Shown here piece by piece: positions 16,863 through 25,758 of a DNA stretch of 64,000 nucleotides (positions are counted from its first letter, which is position 1; every line of letters starts with the position of its first letter). The DNA lies in contig JAXLTL010000002.1 in the NCBI GenBank assembly GCA_046330075.1, forward strand, positions 310,001 through 374,000, read 5' to 3'. The notes below the pieces were generated by a model. That model worked only from the letters and a program-made list of their open reading frames with translations, searched no databases and had not been told where the DNA came from. The DNA is from JAJTFW01 sp046330075 (GTDB taxonomy: Bacteria > Bacteroidota > Bacteroidia > AKYH767-A > OLB10). A program made the position numbers and the translations under genes.

Positions 16863-17096
16863 ATGAAAATCCCTAAGAAGACGGCAAAGACAGTAGCCGA
16901 GAAATCTAAGAAGGCTGCGGAAGGAAAAAACCGCAAAATGGAACCTCTGAAATCGAAAGAACTCAAGAATCAGCGTTTTGATGATTTTGATGACGAAGAA
17001 GTAGAAGAAGAGGATGATGAAATCGATCCATCCATGATGGACGATAACTTTAAAGGCTTCGATGACGTGTACGACGACGAGGACGACGATTTATAA
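16863..17096 (+). CDS. Small charge-polarised protein of unknown function
   Basis: This 77-residue protein splits into a Lys-rich half (MKIPKKTAKTVAEKSKKAAE, about residues 1-38) and an extremely acidic half (DDFDDEEVEEEDDEID ... DDVYDDEDDD, about 40-77). It has no signal peptide or membrane segment and is probably disordered. The ATG is well placed, the frame is intact, and the last six bases overlap the stop of the convergent anmK gene. I do not recognise a named family. It could bind nucleic acid or act as a chaperone-like acidic tail protein, but that is a guess from composition. Confidence 0.6.
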   Translation: MKIPKKTAKTVAEKSKKAAEGKNRKMEPLKSKELKNQRFDDFDDEEVEEEDDEIDPSMMDDNFKGFDDVYDDEDDDL

Positions 17097-18167
17097 TCCT
17101 CTGTACAACGCTCCGCCAATGTGATCTTTTACCGAACCAGTTGCACTATCGAAGACATTAATACTCCCCCAAAAATTTAAGGCTCCGAGGAACGCGAATA
17201 CAATCGCTTCTTTGAAATTGATCAGTTGTTCATCCGGGACAACCAGCTTTGTATTGCCTTTTTCCTGCATCTTTTCGAGCAGGAAGGAATGATACGCACC
17301 GCCTCCGGTCACCAGGACGGAAGCACCGGCAGGCATTGCGCGGAAAACATCCGCATGCCGCAAGGCGATATGTTCGCACACGGTAGCGCTCAAATCCGCC
17401 GGACTGCCTTCTTCCAGAAGTGGACGGAAAGACAGTTCGTACCATTCACGGCCCAGCGACTTTGGTCCACTCTGTACGTAAAAGGGCAGGGCGTTCATTT
17501 TTTCGAGAAGCGAAGGGATAATCCGGCCACTGCGGGCTAGCGCACCAGCCTCATCATACGCACGTCCGGTACGCTGTGCGAGTTCATTCAACGCCATGTT
17601 CACCGGACAGATATCCCAGGCTATTCTTCTTCCGTCCTTCACCAGTGAAATATTAGCGATACCTCCCAGGTTCAGGCAGGCGGTAAATTCAGCGAACAGG
17701 AAATGGTCACCAACCGGCACCAGCGGGGCACCCTGACCGTTCAGTGCCACATCCTTTGACCTGAAATCACATACCGTATCCAGGCCGGTTATAGCTGCGA
17801 TATGGGCACCTGAGCCAATCTGTGTCGTATAACCCCGGGACGGCTGGTGGAAAACGGTATGGCCATGGGAGGCAATCAGAAGGGGGGAAAGACCATGCTT
17901 TTTTCTGAACAAATTAATCGTTTCGCCGTATAATTTTCCCAATGCTGCATCGGTTTCAAACACCGAGGCGGCAGGTGCCGAAAATAACGAGGTCAGCCGC
18001 TGCGTCCAATCCGGGTGATAAGCAATGGTTTCAGCTGCCAGGAGGGTATAACGATACCGCTCTCCGTTGAAATCAAACCTGCAGGCAGCCAGGTCGATTC
18101 CGTCGAGTGAGGTGCCGGACATGAGTCCGATCACATCCAGAGAACCGGTGGTAGAAGTGGAAATCAT
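17091..18167 (-). CDS. anmK: Anhydro-N-acetylmuramic acid kinase
   Basis: AnmK phosphorylates 1,6-anhydro-MurNAc to MurNAc-6-phosphate during peptidoglycan recycling. The N-terminal phosphate motif DVIGLMSGTSLDGID is diagnostic. CLNLGGIANIS, ASHGHTVFHQP and SVLVTGGGAYHSF are further ASKHA-fold kinase motifs. The frame is open to an ATG at 18194, but a promoter-like TTTCTTTG lies just before a second ATG at 18167. I choose 18167 (358 residues, MISTSTTGSL), close to the usual length. It stands alone, convergent with the small acidic protein gene and divergent from the acyl-CoA dehydrogenase gene. Confidence 0.92.
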   Translation of the reverse strand: MISTSTTGSLDVIGLMSGTSLDGIDLAACRFDFNGERYRYTLLAAETIAYHPDWTQRLTSLFSAPAASVFETDAALGKLYGETINLFRKKHGLSPLLIASHGHTVFHQPSRGYTTQIGSGAHIAAITGLDTVCDFRSKDVALNGQGAPLVPVGDHFLFAEFTACLNLGGIANISLVKDGRRIAWDICPVNMALNELAQRTGRAYDEAGALARSGRIIPSLLEKMNALPFYVQSGPKSLGREWYELSFRPLLEEGSPADLSATVCEHIALRHADVFRAMPAGASVLVTGGGAYHSFLLEKMQEKGNTKLVVPDEQLINFKEAIVFAFLGALNFWGSINVFDSATGSVKDHIGGALYRGL

Positions 18168-18218
18168 AACTGCAAAGAAAATCTTTCTTTTCAATGGGTT
18201 TCACGACGCTGAAAGCTT

Positions 18219-18226
18219 TATTTTTG
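18219..18226 (+). promoter_or_regulatory. -7 promoter box of the acyl-CoA dehydrogenase gene
   Basis: TATTTTTG matches TAnnTTTG and lies 21 bases before the ATG at 18248. Confidence 0.5.
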
Positions 18227-18247
18227 ACAACCTAAGAAAACTGAATT

Positions 18248-19387
18248 ATGATCTTTCAACTGAGCGAAGAACATCTGATGATACAACAGGCTGCGCGCGA
18301 CTTTGCGCAGCAGGAACTCCTTCCCGGCGTTATTGAACGTGACGAGCACCAAAAATTCCCTGCCGAGCAGATCAAGCGTCTGGGCGAGCTGGGATTTCTG
18401 GGTATGATGGTGGATCCCAAATACGGCGGCGGCGGTATGGATGCCATCTCCTACGTTCTGGCGATGGAAGAAATTTCAAAAGTGGATTCTTCAGTTTCGG
18501 TATGCATGTCGGTTAATAACAGTCTTGTTTGCTGGGGGCTTGAAACATACGGTACTGAAGAGCAAAAGCAGAAATACCTGGTTCCCCTGGCCAAGGGGGA
18601 AATCATCGGTGCGTTTTGCCTTTCTGAGCCGGAAGCGGGATCGGATGCTACTTCCCAGCGCACTACTGCGATTGACAAAGGGGATCATTATCTCCTGAAC
18701 GGAACCAAGAACTGGATCACCAACGGCAGTTCTGCCAGTGTGTACCTGGTGATGGCGCAAACGGATGTAGCCAAGGGACATAAAGGCATTAATTGCCTGA
18801 TTGTTGAGAAAGGAACACCCGGTTTCACGGTCGGACCTAAAGAAAACAAACTCGGTATCCGTGGATCCGATACACATAGCCTGATGTTTCAGGATGTAAA
18901 AGTGCCGAAAGAAAACCGTATCGGCGAAGACGGATTCGGTTTTAAGTTCGCCATGAAAACCCTCACGGGCGGACGTATCGGCATTGCATCACAGGCATTG
19001 GGAATTGCCAGCGGAGCGTATGAGCTCGCGCTGAAATACTCTAAAGAACGTAAGGCATTCGGAACAGAGATCTCCAATCATCAGGCGATTCAGTTTAAGC
19101 TTGCCGATATGGCCACAGAAATTGAAGCAGCGCGCCTGCTCTGCCTCAAAGCTGCCTGGCAAAAAGATAACGGACTCGATTATAACCAGGCCAGCAGTAT
19201 GGCGAAGCTTTTTGCATCAGAAGTAGCGATGCGTACAACCGTAGAAGCGGTGCAGATCCATGGTGGTTACGGGTATGTAAAAGAATTCCATGTTGAACGA
19301 CTCATGCGTGATGCAAAGATCACCCAGATCTACGAAGGTACTTCAGAAGTACAGCGTATCGTGATTGCCCGCAGTGTCCTCCAGTAA
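18248..19387 (+). CDS. Acyl-CoA dehydrogenase (short-chain/butyryl type)
   Basis: This 379-residue flavoenzyme of the acyl-CoA dehydrogenase family oxidises acyl-CoA to trans-2-enoyl-CoA. All three domains are present. FAD-binding motifs include CLSEPEAGSDATSQRTTA and the Trp-containing NGTKNWITNG. The C-terminal helical domain has IHGGYGYVKEFHVERLMRD and the catalytic base Glu in IYEGTSEVQRIV. Placement of the Glu in the YEGT motif is that of short- or medium-chain enzymes, not the isovaleryl type. The next gene (a polysaccharide export lipoprotein) starts four bases after its stop, an unexpected pairing that may be simple read-through. Confidence 0.92.
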   Translation: MIFQLSEEHLMIQQAARDFAQQELLPGVIERDEHQKFPAEQIKRLGELGFLGMMVDPKYGGGGMDAISYVLAMEEISKVDSSVSVCMSVNNSLVCWGLETYGTEEQKQKYLVPLAKGEIIGAFCLSEPEAGSDATSQRTTAIDKGDHYLLNGTKNWITNGSSASVYLVMAQTDVAKGHKGINCLIVEKGTPGFTVGPKENKLGIRGSDTHSLMFQDVKVPKENRIGEDGFGFKFAMKTLTGGRIGIASQALGIASGAYELALKYSKERKAFGTEISNHQAIQFKLADMATEIEAARLLCLKAAWQKDNGLDYNQASSMAKLFASEVAMRTTVEAVQIHGGYGYVKEFHVERLMRDAKITQIYEGTSEVQRIVIARSVLQ

Positions 19388-19391
19388 GCGT

Positions 19392-20162
19392 ATGATAAAA
19401 ACCAGCCTGCATAATTACATTTTAATTCTTCTCTCCCTCTGGTTGTTGGGGTCCTGTACTCCTCAGCGGAAGCTTGTTTATCTGCAGGGTGATGCGAAGC
19501 TCTTCGCGAAAGACACTTCCGGTTTTGAGATGAAGTTGTTTCCGGGAGATATTCTGATGGTGCAGTTATTCACCATTAACCCGGAAGCATTTCCAGGTTT
19601 GGGAATGTCGGCTGGAAATAACGAAGGAAACGATAACCGATCAGCCTATGAAAAGGGATTTGTGCTGGATAAAAACGGAATCCTCAATCTGCCGTATGTG
19701 GGGGCCATACAGCTCAACGGGCTGACGTTACAGGCAGCTCACGATACCATTGTGCAGCGGTTCAGGAAGTTTATAGACGATCCCGTGATCGTTATGAAGA
19801 AGCTCAGCTTCAAAGTATCCGTTTTGGGAGAGGTGAATCGTCCGGGCTTGTATTATGTTCCCAACGAAGAGCTCACTCTGCTTGAAGCACTGGCGATGGC
19901 CGGCGATCTGAACAACTTTGCCGACCGAACCAAATTGCGCATTCTGCGTAAGAATGGCTCCGGTACTGATGAGATCGTTGTTGATCTCACCAGTAAAGAA
20001 GCCTTCACCGGTGCGAGTAAATACATTTATCCGGATGATGTCATCTATATTCAGCCTACACGGAAGAAAGCCTTTACAGCGATCTCTCCGGCAACAGCGG
20101 TGGTTACCTCACTGCTGACCGCTGTGGCGCTGCTTGCAACTGCTTATTTCCGCTCCAAATGA
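19392..20162 (+). CDS. Wza-like polysaccharide export outer-membrane lipoprotein
   Basis: This 256-residue lipoprotein has a signal peptide ending in the lipobox LLGSC (lipidated Cys22). It has a polysaccharide export domain (DILMVQLFTINPEAFPG) and a SLBB-type domain (VSVLGEVNRPGLYYVPNEELTLLEALAMAG). A hydrophobic segment at the C-terminus (ATAVVTSLLTAVALLATAYF) is typical of Bacteroidota homologues. It would form the outer-membrane channel for capsule or exopolysaccharide. An upstream in-frame ATG at 19365 lies inside the dehydrogenase gene and is rejected. The last four bases overlap the start of the Wzc-like gene (ATGA), so the pair is coupled. Confidence 0.9.
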   Translation: MIKTSLHNYILILLSLWLLGSCTPQRKLVYLQGDAKLFAKDTSGFEMKLFPGDILMVQLFTINPEAFPGLGMSAGNNEGNDNRSAYEKGFVLDKNGILNLPYVGAIQLNGLTLQAAHDTIVQRFRKFIDDPVIVMKKLSFKVSVLGEVNRPGLYYVPNEELTLLEALAMAGDLNNFADRTKLRILRKNGSGTDEIVVDLTSKEAFTGASKYIYPDDVIYIQPTRKKAFTAISPATAVVTSLLTAVALLATAYFRSK

Positions 20163-22546
20163 ATACTGTTTCGAAGAGATATAAACGTGAAGATGAATTT
20201 CAGATTCAGACCATCTTTAATGATCTGATCCGGAAGTGGCATTATTTTTTGTTTGCAGGTATATTTTTTGCCGGACTGGCCATCGTTTATATTAAGCTTA
20301 CACTGCCGGTGTATCAGGCTTCGAGCAGTATTCTCATTGATGATGAAAAATCAGGTCCTTCAAATATCACAGATTTCCTTTCCAGCGATTTGTTTGGCAC
20401 AAGCCTGAGTCTTCCTACTGAAATTGGTATCCTTCGCTCGCGTACGGTGATGCAAAAAACCATCGACCGTCTGAATCTGAGTGTTCAGTACTGGAATACG
20501 AGTGAATTTCCGGCCTGGCCCCTGTATCAGCGGAGCCCTATCAAGCTAGAAACCGATACGTTTGTAAGAGAGTTCAAAGATCTTTCCTTCGATGTGAAAA
20601 TCGTCGACAAGGAACATTACGAAGTCGAAACCGAATACGATGGCGATAAACTGCCCTATTTTTCATTTAGCAGGAAATGTAAGTTCGGTGAGACCGTTAA
20701 AACGCAGTATTTCAGTTTCCGGTTATTCCGGGTAGATTCAATTCCTGTTGAAGAAGGAAATACCTTTGAATTTAAAGTGAGATCCAGCACCAAGCAGATT
20801 GCTGAAATGCTGGAGAACCTGACGGTGGAGGAATTGGATAAGGATGCGAATATTGTTACCCTGAAGTACCTTGATGTGGTGCCGCTTCGTGCACTGGATG
20901 TGCTGAATACCATTGGTAAAGTGTACATTGATCTGGATGTGGAAGATAAGGCAGAAGTTGCATCGCTCACATTGAAATTTGTAGACGAGCAGCTGAACAG
21001 CACCGGCTCTATGTTGAGTTCAAACGAACAGGAGATGCAGGCCTTCAAGGAGAAAAACAAAACCGTTGACCTGAGTGAAGAGTCAAAGGCGGTATTGCAA
21101 AAGCTCAATGAACTGGATGTTCAGCGTGTGAAGAACAATATCGAAATTGCCTCTCTGGAAAACCTGTATCAGTATGTTATCCGCAATGAGGATCTCACCA
21201 ACCTGGCGCCTACGAGTTTGGGTTTGCCCGACCCGCTGCTGGTGGAACTGATCACCAACTTTCAGGCTTTACAAACAAAGAGGAAGAGTATTTCCTATGG
21301 TGTTAAAAGCGATGCGCCTGCAGTAAAAGTGATGGATCAGCAGATTTCTGAAACCCGCGCGGCCTTGATTGAGAATATCCGGAACATTCAGCAACGGCTG
21401 AATCTTACTAAAAATGCGCTGGGGAATCAGATCGGTCAGTATGAGGAGAGTATCAAGCAGGTACCGGAAATGGAACGTCAGCTGCTGGGTATAAAGCGTA
21501 ATTTCGAAGTAAACCAGAATATTTATACTTATCTGCTTCAGAAAAAAGCAGAGACCAGTATTGCGAAAGCGACTGCCGTCTCTGATAATAAAATTCTGGA
21601 TGTGTCGGCACTGGCAGATGAACCTGTTGAGCCCAACAAGAAAATTCTTGCTGTTTTGATCTTCCTGCTAACGATTATCATTCCGACAGGATGGATTACA
21701 ATTGGTAATCTGGTTCGCACTACGGTGGTGAGCAAGGACGACATTACCATGCTGACTGAAGTACCGGTGATCGGTGTTGTTGGTCATTCAGCAGAACAGA
21801 ACAATCTTGTCGTTAACAAGCGTCCGAAGTCGGCTATGGCGGAGGCTTTTCGTACCATTCGTACCAATCTTCAGTTTTATGGAGCCGGCGATGGATGTAA
21901 AATCATCCTGATTACTTCTTCTGTAGGAGGGGAGGGTAAATCCTTCGTTACGCTGAATCTCGCTTCTGTACTCAGTATGCAGCAGAATAAAGTTGTAGTG
22001 ATCGGACTGGATCTGCGGAAGCCGAAACTGTATCAGGATTTCGGCTGGAAGAACGATATGGGTGCATCGAATTATCTCGCCGGCGGAGCATCGCTGGATG
22101 CCGTGATCCGGAAGACAGAAGATCCGTTTCTGGACATGATCATTTCGGGACCTATTCCTCCCAACCCTGCTGAATTATTGTCAAAGCCTGCCATGGCGCA
22201 GATGATTACGGAACTGCGTAAACGTTATGATTTTATCATTATTGATACTCCTCCGGTGGGTGTAGTTTCGGACGCTTTTTCAATTATAAATTTCAGTGAT
22301 GTAAATATCTATCTTGTCCGTCAGGGATATTCGAAACGTGAATTCCTGGATACGCTGGACGAATTGTACAAGGAAGGTAAAATTCCCAATGCCTGTATTC
22401 TCCTGAATGATTCGGATTTCAGTCGCGGTTATGGTTACGGCCATAATTACGGATACATCAACGGTAACGCCGGGTATTACGACTCGCAGGACGAAGAGGA
22501 GGAAAAACGTAAAACCGGCTGGCGTCGTTTTATTCCGTTCTCCTGA
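20159..22546 (+). CDS. Wzc-like polysaccharide co-polymerase / BY-kinase
   Basis: This 795-residue inner-membrane protein has a Wzz domain with two transmembrane segments (about residues 31-50 and 500-520). Between them is a long periplasmic coiled-coil (residues ~250-480) with a GNVR-like part. A cytoplasmic bacterial tyrosine kinase domain follows: Walker A SSVGGEGKSFVTLN, Walker A' VVVIGLDLRKPKL and Walker B FIIIDTPPVGVVSDA. The tail has six tyrosines within about 20 residues (GYGYGHNYGY, AGYY), the expected autophosphorylation cluster, followed by an acidic and basic end. It works with the upstream Wza-like lipoprotein in chain-length control and export. No glycosyltransferases or flippase are nearby. 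Confidence 0.93.
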   Translation: MNTVSKRYKREDEFQIQTIFNDLIRKWHYFLFAGIFFAGLAIVYIKLTLPVYQASSSILIDDEKSGPSNITDFLSSDLFGTSLSLPTEIGILRSRTVMQKTIDRLNLSVQYWNTSEFPAWPLYQRSPIKLETDTFVREFKDLSFDVKIVDKEHYEVETEYDGDKLPYFSFSRKCKFGETVKTQYFSFRLFRVDSIPVEEGNTFEFKVRSSTKQIAEMLENLTVEELDKDANIVTLKYLDVVPLRALDVLNTIGKVYIDLDVEDKAEVASLTLKFVDEQLNSTGSMLSSNEQEMQAFKEKNKTVDLSEESKAVLQKLNELDVQRVKNNIEIASLENLYQYVIRNEDLTNLAPTSLGLPDPLLVELITNFQALQTKRKSISYGVKSDAPAVKVMDQQISETRAALIENIRNIQQRLNLTKNALGNQIGQYEESIKQVPEMERQLLGIKRNFEVNQNIYTYLLQKKAETSIAKATAVSDNKILDVSALADEPVEPNKKILAVLIFLLTIIIPTGWITIGNLVRTTVVSKDDITMLTEVPVIGVVGHSAEQNNLVVNKRPKSAMAEAFRTIRTNLQFYGAGDGCKIILITSSVGGEGKSFVTLNLASVLSMQQNKVVVIGLDLRKPKLYQDFGWKNDMGASNYLAGGASLDAVIRKTEDPFLDMIISGPIPPNPAELLSKPAMAQMITELRKRYDFIIIDTPPVGVVSDAFSIINFSDVNIYLVRQGYSKREFLDTLDELYKEGKIPNACILLNDSDFSRGYGYGHNYGYINGNAGYYDSQDEEEEKRKTGWRRFIPFS

Positions 22547-22591
22547 TCAGGCTGATATTTTCCACAACCTAAGAGTTCATGTCTCCCTGCA

Positions 22592-22691
22592 CGCTTAAGT
22601 GGGAACGCAGATGACGCTGATTCTGCGGATCGGCGCGGATTAAATGCGTCTTTAGATTGAAGCTTCCTTGCTGAATCTAATGGAAGGAAAT
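22592..22691. repeat. Degenerate short repeats and weak hairpin between wzc-like and murF
   Basis: The sequence around 22609-22641 is a decayed series of ~12-base units (cgcagatgacgct / gattctgcggat / cggcgcggat). It is followed by an imperfect inverted repeat (attgaagcttcctt / ggaaggaaattcaat, about 22657-22695) that could act as a weak terminator for the convergent genes. No gene is present. Confidence 0.35.
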
Positions 22692-23990
22692 TCAATCGCT
22701 AAAAGCTTCCATCAGCACTTCCATCTTCGAGCCTCTGGAGCCTTTGATGAGCAGATGGCCTGTTGTAGGCTTGTTGGCTTTGAGCCATTCCTTGCAGGTT
22801 GTTGAATCGCTGAAATGCCGGCTGCCGAGACGTTGGGCGATGTCTTTAAATAAGCTTCCTACCAGCAATACATTTTCACCTCCGATGCGAACTGCAGTTT
22901 CAGCGATGCGCTGATGTTCTTCCGGAGCGGTTTCTCCAAGTTCCAGCATTTCACCCAGCGCAATGATTTTGTTGCCGCTGAAGTGTTTCTCGAAATTCAG
23001 CAATGCAGCCTGCATGCTGCTCGGATTGGCATTATAGGTGTCCTGAACAATGGTGAGGTTGCCTTTTTTGATGACCTGTGAACGTTGATTGCCCGGCACG
23101 TACTGTTCAATAGCCTCCTTGATGTCCTGTGCCTCTACGCCAAACTGACGACCTACTGCTACGGCGCTTAGCACATTGTCGAGGTTGTAATCACCGGTGA
23201 GTTGAGTTTTGATGCGCAGGTGGAAGGGTTTCATGATTTCCACTTCCAGAAATTCGCTGCCACTGTCGATGACACGGCCGCGGTATTGCACCGTTTCGGA
23301 AGTGCCGTACGTGATGATATTATCATAGCCATGCAGCACTTCCCGCAATACAGGATTGTCGAGCTGAATAAATATCAGTCCGCTATGACTGCGGAGATAA
23401 TCGTACATCTCACCCTTTCCTTTCTTCACACCTTCAGGACCTCCGAAGCCTTCCAGATGTGCTTTACCGATATTGGTGATGAGTCCGAAGTCGGGGCAGG
23501 CGATGTTACAAAGAGCGGCGATCTCCCGCTGATGATTGGCGCCCATCTCTACCACAGCGAAATCGTGGTCTTCGTTCAGCTCCAGCAAGGTCAGCGGAAC
23601 ACCGATATGGTTGTTCAGATTGCCACGGGTATAATGCGTGGAAAACTCTTTGCGTAACACCGCTGCCGTTAGTTCCTTGGTGGTGGTTTTTCCATTGCTG
23701 CCGGTGATGCCCAGCACGTTGATGTCGAGGCGATGGCGATGGAAGGTGGCCAGTTGCTGCAGCGCGGTCAAAACATCCGGTACCCGCAGCAGGCGGGGAT
23801 CGTCACCGGCGTCTTCGTCCACCACGGCATGTGAAGCGCCCTTCGACAAAGCCTCCATCGCGAAAGTATTGCCATTGAAATTCGGGCCTTTCAGTGCGAA
23901 ATAAATGCAATCGGCAGGGAGATTCCGGGTATCGGTGGAAACGGCGGGATAACGCTGGAAAATATCGTAGAGTTGCTCGGTGGTAGTCAT
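22692..23990 (-). CDS. murF: UDP-N-acetylmuramoyl-tripeptide--D-alanyl-D-alanine ligase
   Basis: MurF adds D-Ala-D-Ala to UDP-MurNAc-tripeptide, the last cytoplasmic step of the peptidoglycan precursor. The 432-residue chain has the N-terminal substrate domain (DTRNLPADCIYFALKGPNFNG), the ATP loop GITGSNGKTTTKEL (~residue 95), the central NNHIGVPLTLLEL and VVEMGANHQREIA motifs, and the C-terminal ligase domain (VQDTYNANPSSMQAAL). It is monocistronic here, away from other mur genes. The -7 box TACCTTTG ends four bases before the ATG, which suggests a leaderless transcript. Confidence 0.95.
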   Translation of the reverse strand: MTTTEQLYDIFQRYPAVSTDTRNLPADCIYFALKGPNFNGNTFAMEALSKGASHAVVDEDAGDDPRLLRVPDVLTALQQLATFHRHRLDINVLGITGSNGKTTTKELTAAVLRKEFSTHYTRGNLNNHIGVPLTLLELNEDHDFAVVEMGANHQREIAALCNIACPDFGLITNIGKAHLEGFGGPEGVKKGKGEMYDYLRSHSGLIFIQLDNPVLREVLHGYDNIITYGTSETVQYRGRVIDSGSEFLEVEIMKPFHLRIKTQLTGDYNLDNVLSAVAVGRQFGVEAQDIKEAIEQYVPGNQRSQVIKKGNLTIVQDTYNANPSSMQAALLNFEKHFSGNKIIALGEMLELGETAPEEHQRIAETAVRIGGENVLLVGSLFKDIAQRLGSRHFSDSTTCKEWLKANKPTTGHLLIKGSRGSKMEVLMEAFSD

Positions 23991-23994
23991 GGAA

Positions 23995-24002
23995 CAAAGG
24001 TA
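23995..24002 (-). promoter_or_regulatory. -7 promoter box of murF
   Basis: The minus strand reads TACCTTTG, a perfect TAnnTTTG match, only four bases from the ATG. Transcription would begin at or next to the start codon. Confidence 0.5.
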
Positions 24003-24167
24003 ATTGAAAGAGGGCAGAAGGCGAAGGGCCGACGATGACTATTGAGTGGAGGAGGAGTGATTCTTGTCCGGCCAACAGTATAAATAACAGAAAGAAGCGA
24101 ATTGGAATTTGTGGTAGTTCTAATACCTTCTTGCTTAACGCTTCGTCAGTAGAGATAGGTCACCTGT

Positions 24168-25670
24168 TTATTTGTTTCTGATTAATCGTGCCTGATACTT
24201 CATCTTATTCGTAGTTATGTGTAGAAAATACAACCCGGATGGAAGATTGTTCAACCAAAGTTCATTTGACACATATTTGAACAATCCTTCTTTAACTATC
24301 CGACCCAGAGGATCAGTAAGCTGATATATTACTCCGTTGGCTGTAGGCTTGAAAGGCAGCTCAACCGTTACTACCTGTTGTGACGGATTAGGATACACCT
24401 TTAATGGAATGGCCTCAGGAGCTTCAGTAATGCCTATGGAAAGTGTATCACATGCGCTGCCGGTTTTAGCTCCCAGACTGAGATTAACACAATTGGGTAG
24501 ACCAAGATAAGTACGATAACCGCCAAGGTGCTGACTAAGTCCGGTATAATTACAAGCCAAACCGGCAGAGTCAGGTTCATTGATAACACTTAGGTGTGTA
24601 TTGAGGGGAGAATAAGCAGTGTCAGCAAAGGGATAACACTGCATCAAAGACTCGCACCACCAGTCAGACCTGTAAATCTTCCCATTGGGTGCAAGGCGCA
24701 AGGCTGCTGAAACAGTAGTTAATGTATCTATAGAATCTATAACCACCTTATGATTCCAGGCGAGTGAATCTTGCAAATCTATCTGATATAACATTGACGG
24801 TGGGGTCCAAAAACTGGACAGATAGAGGAATCGGCCACTTGCACTCAAAGCACCTTCCCAGCAAACCACCACCGGCTGATTATCTCCGTTGTAAATAATC
24901 TGGTGATTGGACAATACACCCGTACAACGATCAAAGCTAAAACGCTCAATCACGGAATCCCCAATTCCTCCAATCCCGATAATATTTTCACCATCTAAAG
25001 CTGCTACCAAACTATAATTAGATGAATTTACAGGTTTGCCTATTTGTTGAGTAGTTACTCCGCTAAACCCTTGTGGTGTTAACAGTATCTTATAAAAGAA
25101 ATTGGTGGTTGCCCACCATTTCCTAAATAAAATCCACCAATCTCTGCCATTCCCATGTCGAATGGCAGTCATTCCATCACAGATATTTCCGTAGCTCAGT
25201 ACATTGTTTTTCGTAACTACTTTGCCCAATCCATTATTATAAGACATATCTACTACTGAATACGATATACGGGCACCACTGGTTGCCATGCTATGAATAA
25301 CTGCGAACTTTTGAAGACTATCGGGCCAGGGCAGAATCATCATTTCATGATACCAATTGGAGCAGGAAATGGTATCACCGTTTTCCATGGTCTGATGTTG
25401 CTTATTGTAGATACGTCCATTTTCAATTAATAATGGCATATTGTAAAGTTCCAGGTCAGGGGATGCAGCATAAAATAAAAGTTTTCCTGCTGAATCACTG
25501 ATGGCCGCACAGCTTCCTCTTGCATTCACCGCTGTCTGGTAAAGAGAATCTACACCGGTGGAGCTGAAATGAATACCGCAACTATCACCCAAAGCCCAGT
25601 TCATATTAGTGAACTGAGCATTGACGTTGGCTTTAATCAATAGTAGAATAATTAAAAGACGTATTCTCAT
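24168..25670 (-). CDS. Secreted beta-propeller-like protein with T9SS sorting domain
   Basis: This 500-residue protein has a signal peptide (MRIRLLIILLLIKANVNAQ). Its body is block-for-block similar to the protein at 2192-3730: NMNWALGDSCGIHF, the 'DSAGKLLFYA' segment, RHGNGRDWWILFRKWW, FDRCTGVLSNH and RLAPNGKIYRSDWW. It ends in a canonical type A sorting domain (KVYPNPSQQVVTVELPF ... LPSGLYFLHITTN). It is expected to cross the outer membrane by the T9SS. An IS3-family element sits only 21 bases upstream of its start, so its native promoter has been displaced. Function of the propeller is unknown. Confidence 0.78.
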   Translation of the reverse strand: MRIRLLIILLLIKANVNAQFTNMNWALGDSCGIHFSSTGVDSLYQTAVNARGSCAAISDSAGKLLFYAASPDLELYNMPLLIENGRIYNKQHQTMENGDTISCSNWYHEMMILPWPDSLQKFAVIHSMATSGARISYSVVDMSYNNGLGKVVTKNNVLSYGNICDGMTAIRHGNGRDWWILFRKWWATTNFFYKILLTPQGFSGVTTQQIGKPVNSSNYSLVAALDGENIIGIGGIGDSVIERFSFDRCTGVLSNHQIIYNGDNQPVVVCWEGALSASGRFLYLSSFWTPPSMLYQIDLQDSLAWNHKVVIDSIDTLTTVSAALRLAPNGKIYRSDWWCESLMQCYPFADTAYSPLNTHLSVINEPDSAGLACNYTGLSQHLGGYRTYLGLPNCVNLSLGAKTGSACDTLSIGITEAPEAIPLKVYPNPSQQVVTVELPFKPTANGVIYQLTDPLGRIVKEGLFKYVSNELWLNNLPSGLYFLHITTNKMKYQARLIRNK

Positions 25671-25691
25671 GGAAGCTTATATGCTCGGGAA

Positions 25692-25723
25692 TGTACTAGC
25701 CCCCTAAATGACTGGAGGAATTC
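25692..25723 (+). repeat. Left terminal inverted repeat of the IS3-family element
   Basis: TGTACTAGCCCCCTAAATG followed by actggaggaattc pairs with the right end. Shared blocks are TGTA, CCCCCTA, ACTGGAG and ATTC. Confidence 0.8.
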
Positions 25724-25758
25724 GCCAAGTCGAATTAGAACCATAAATTTAGGGAATT

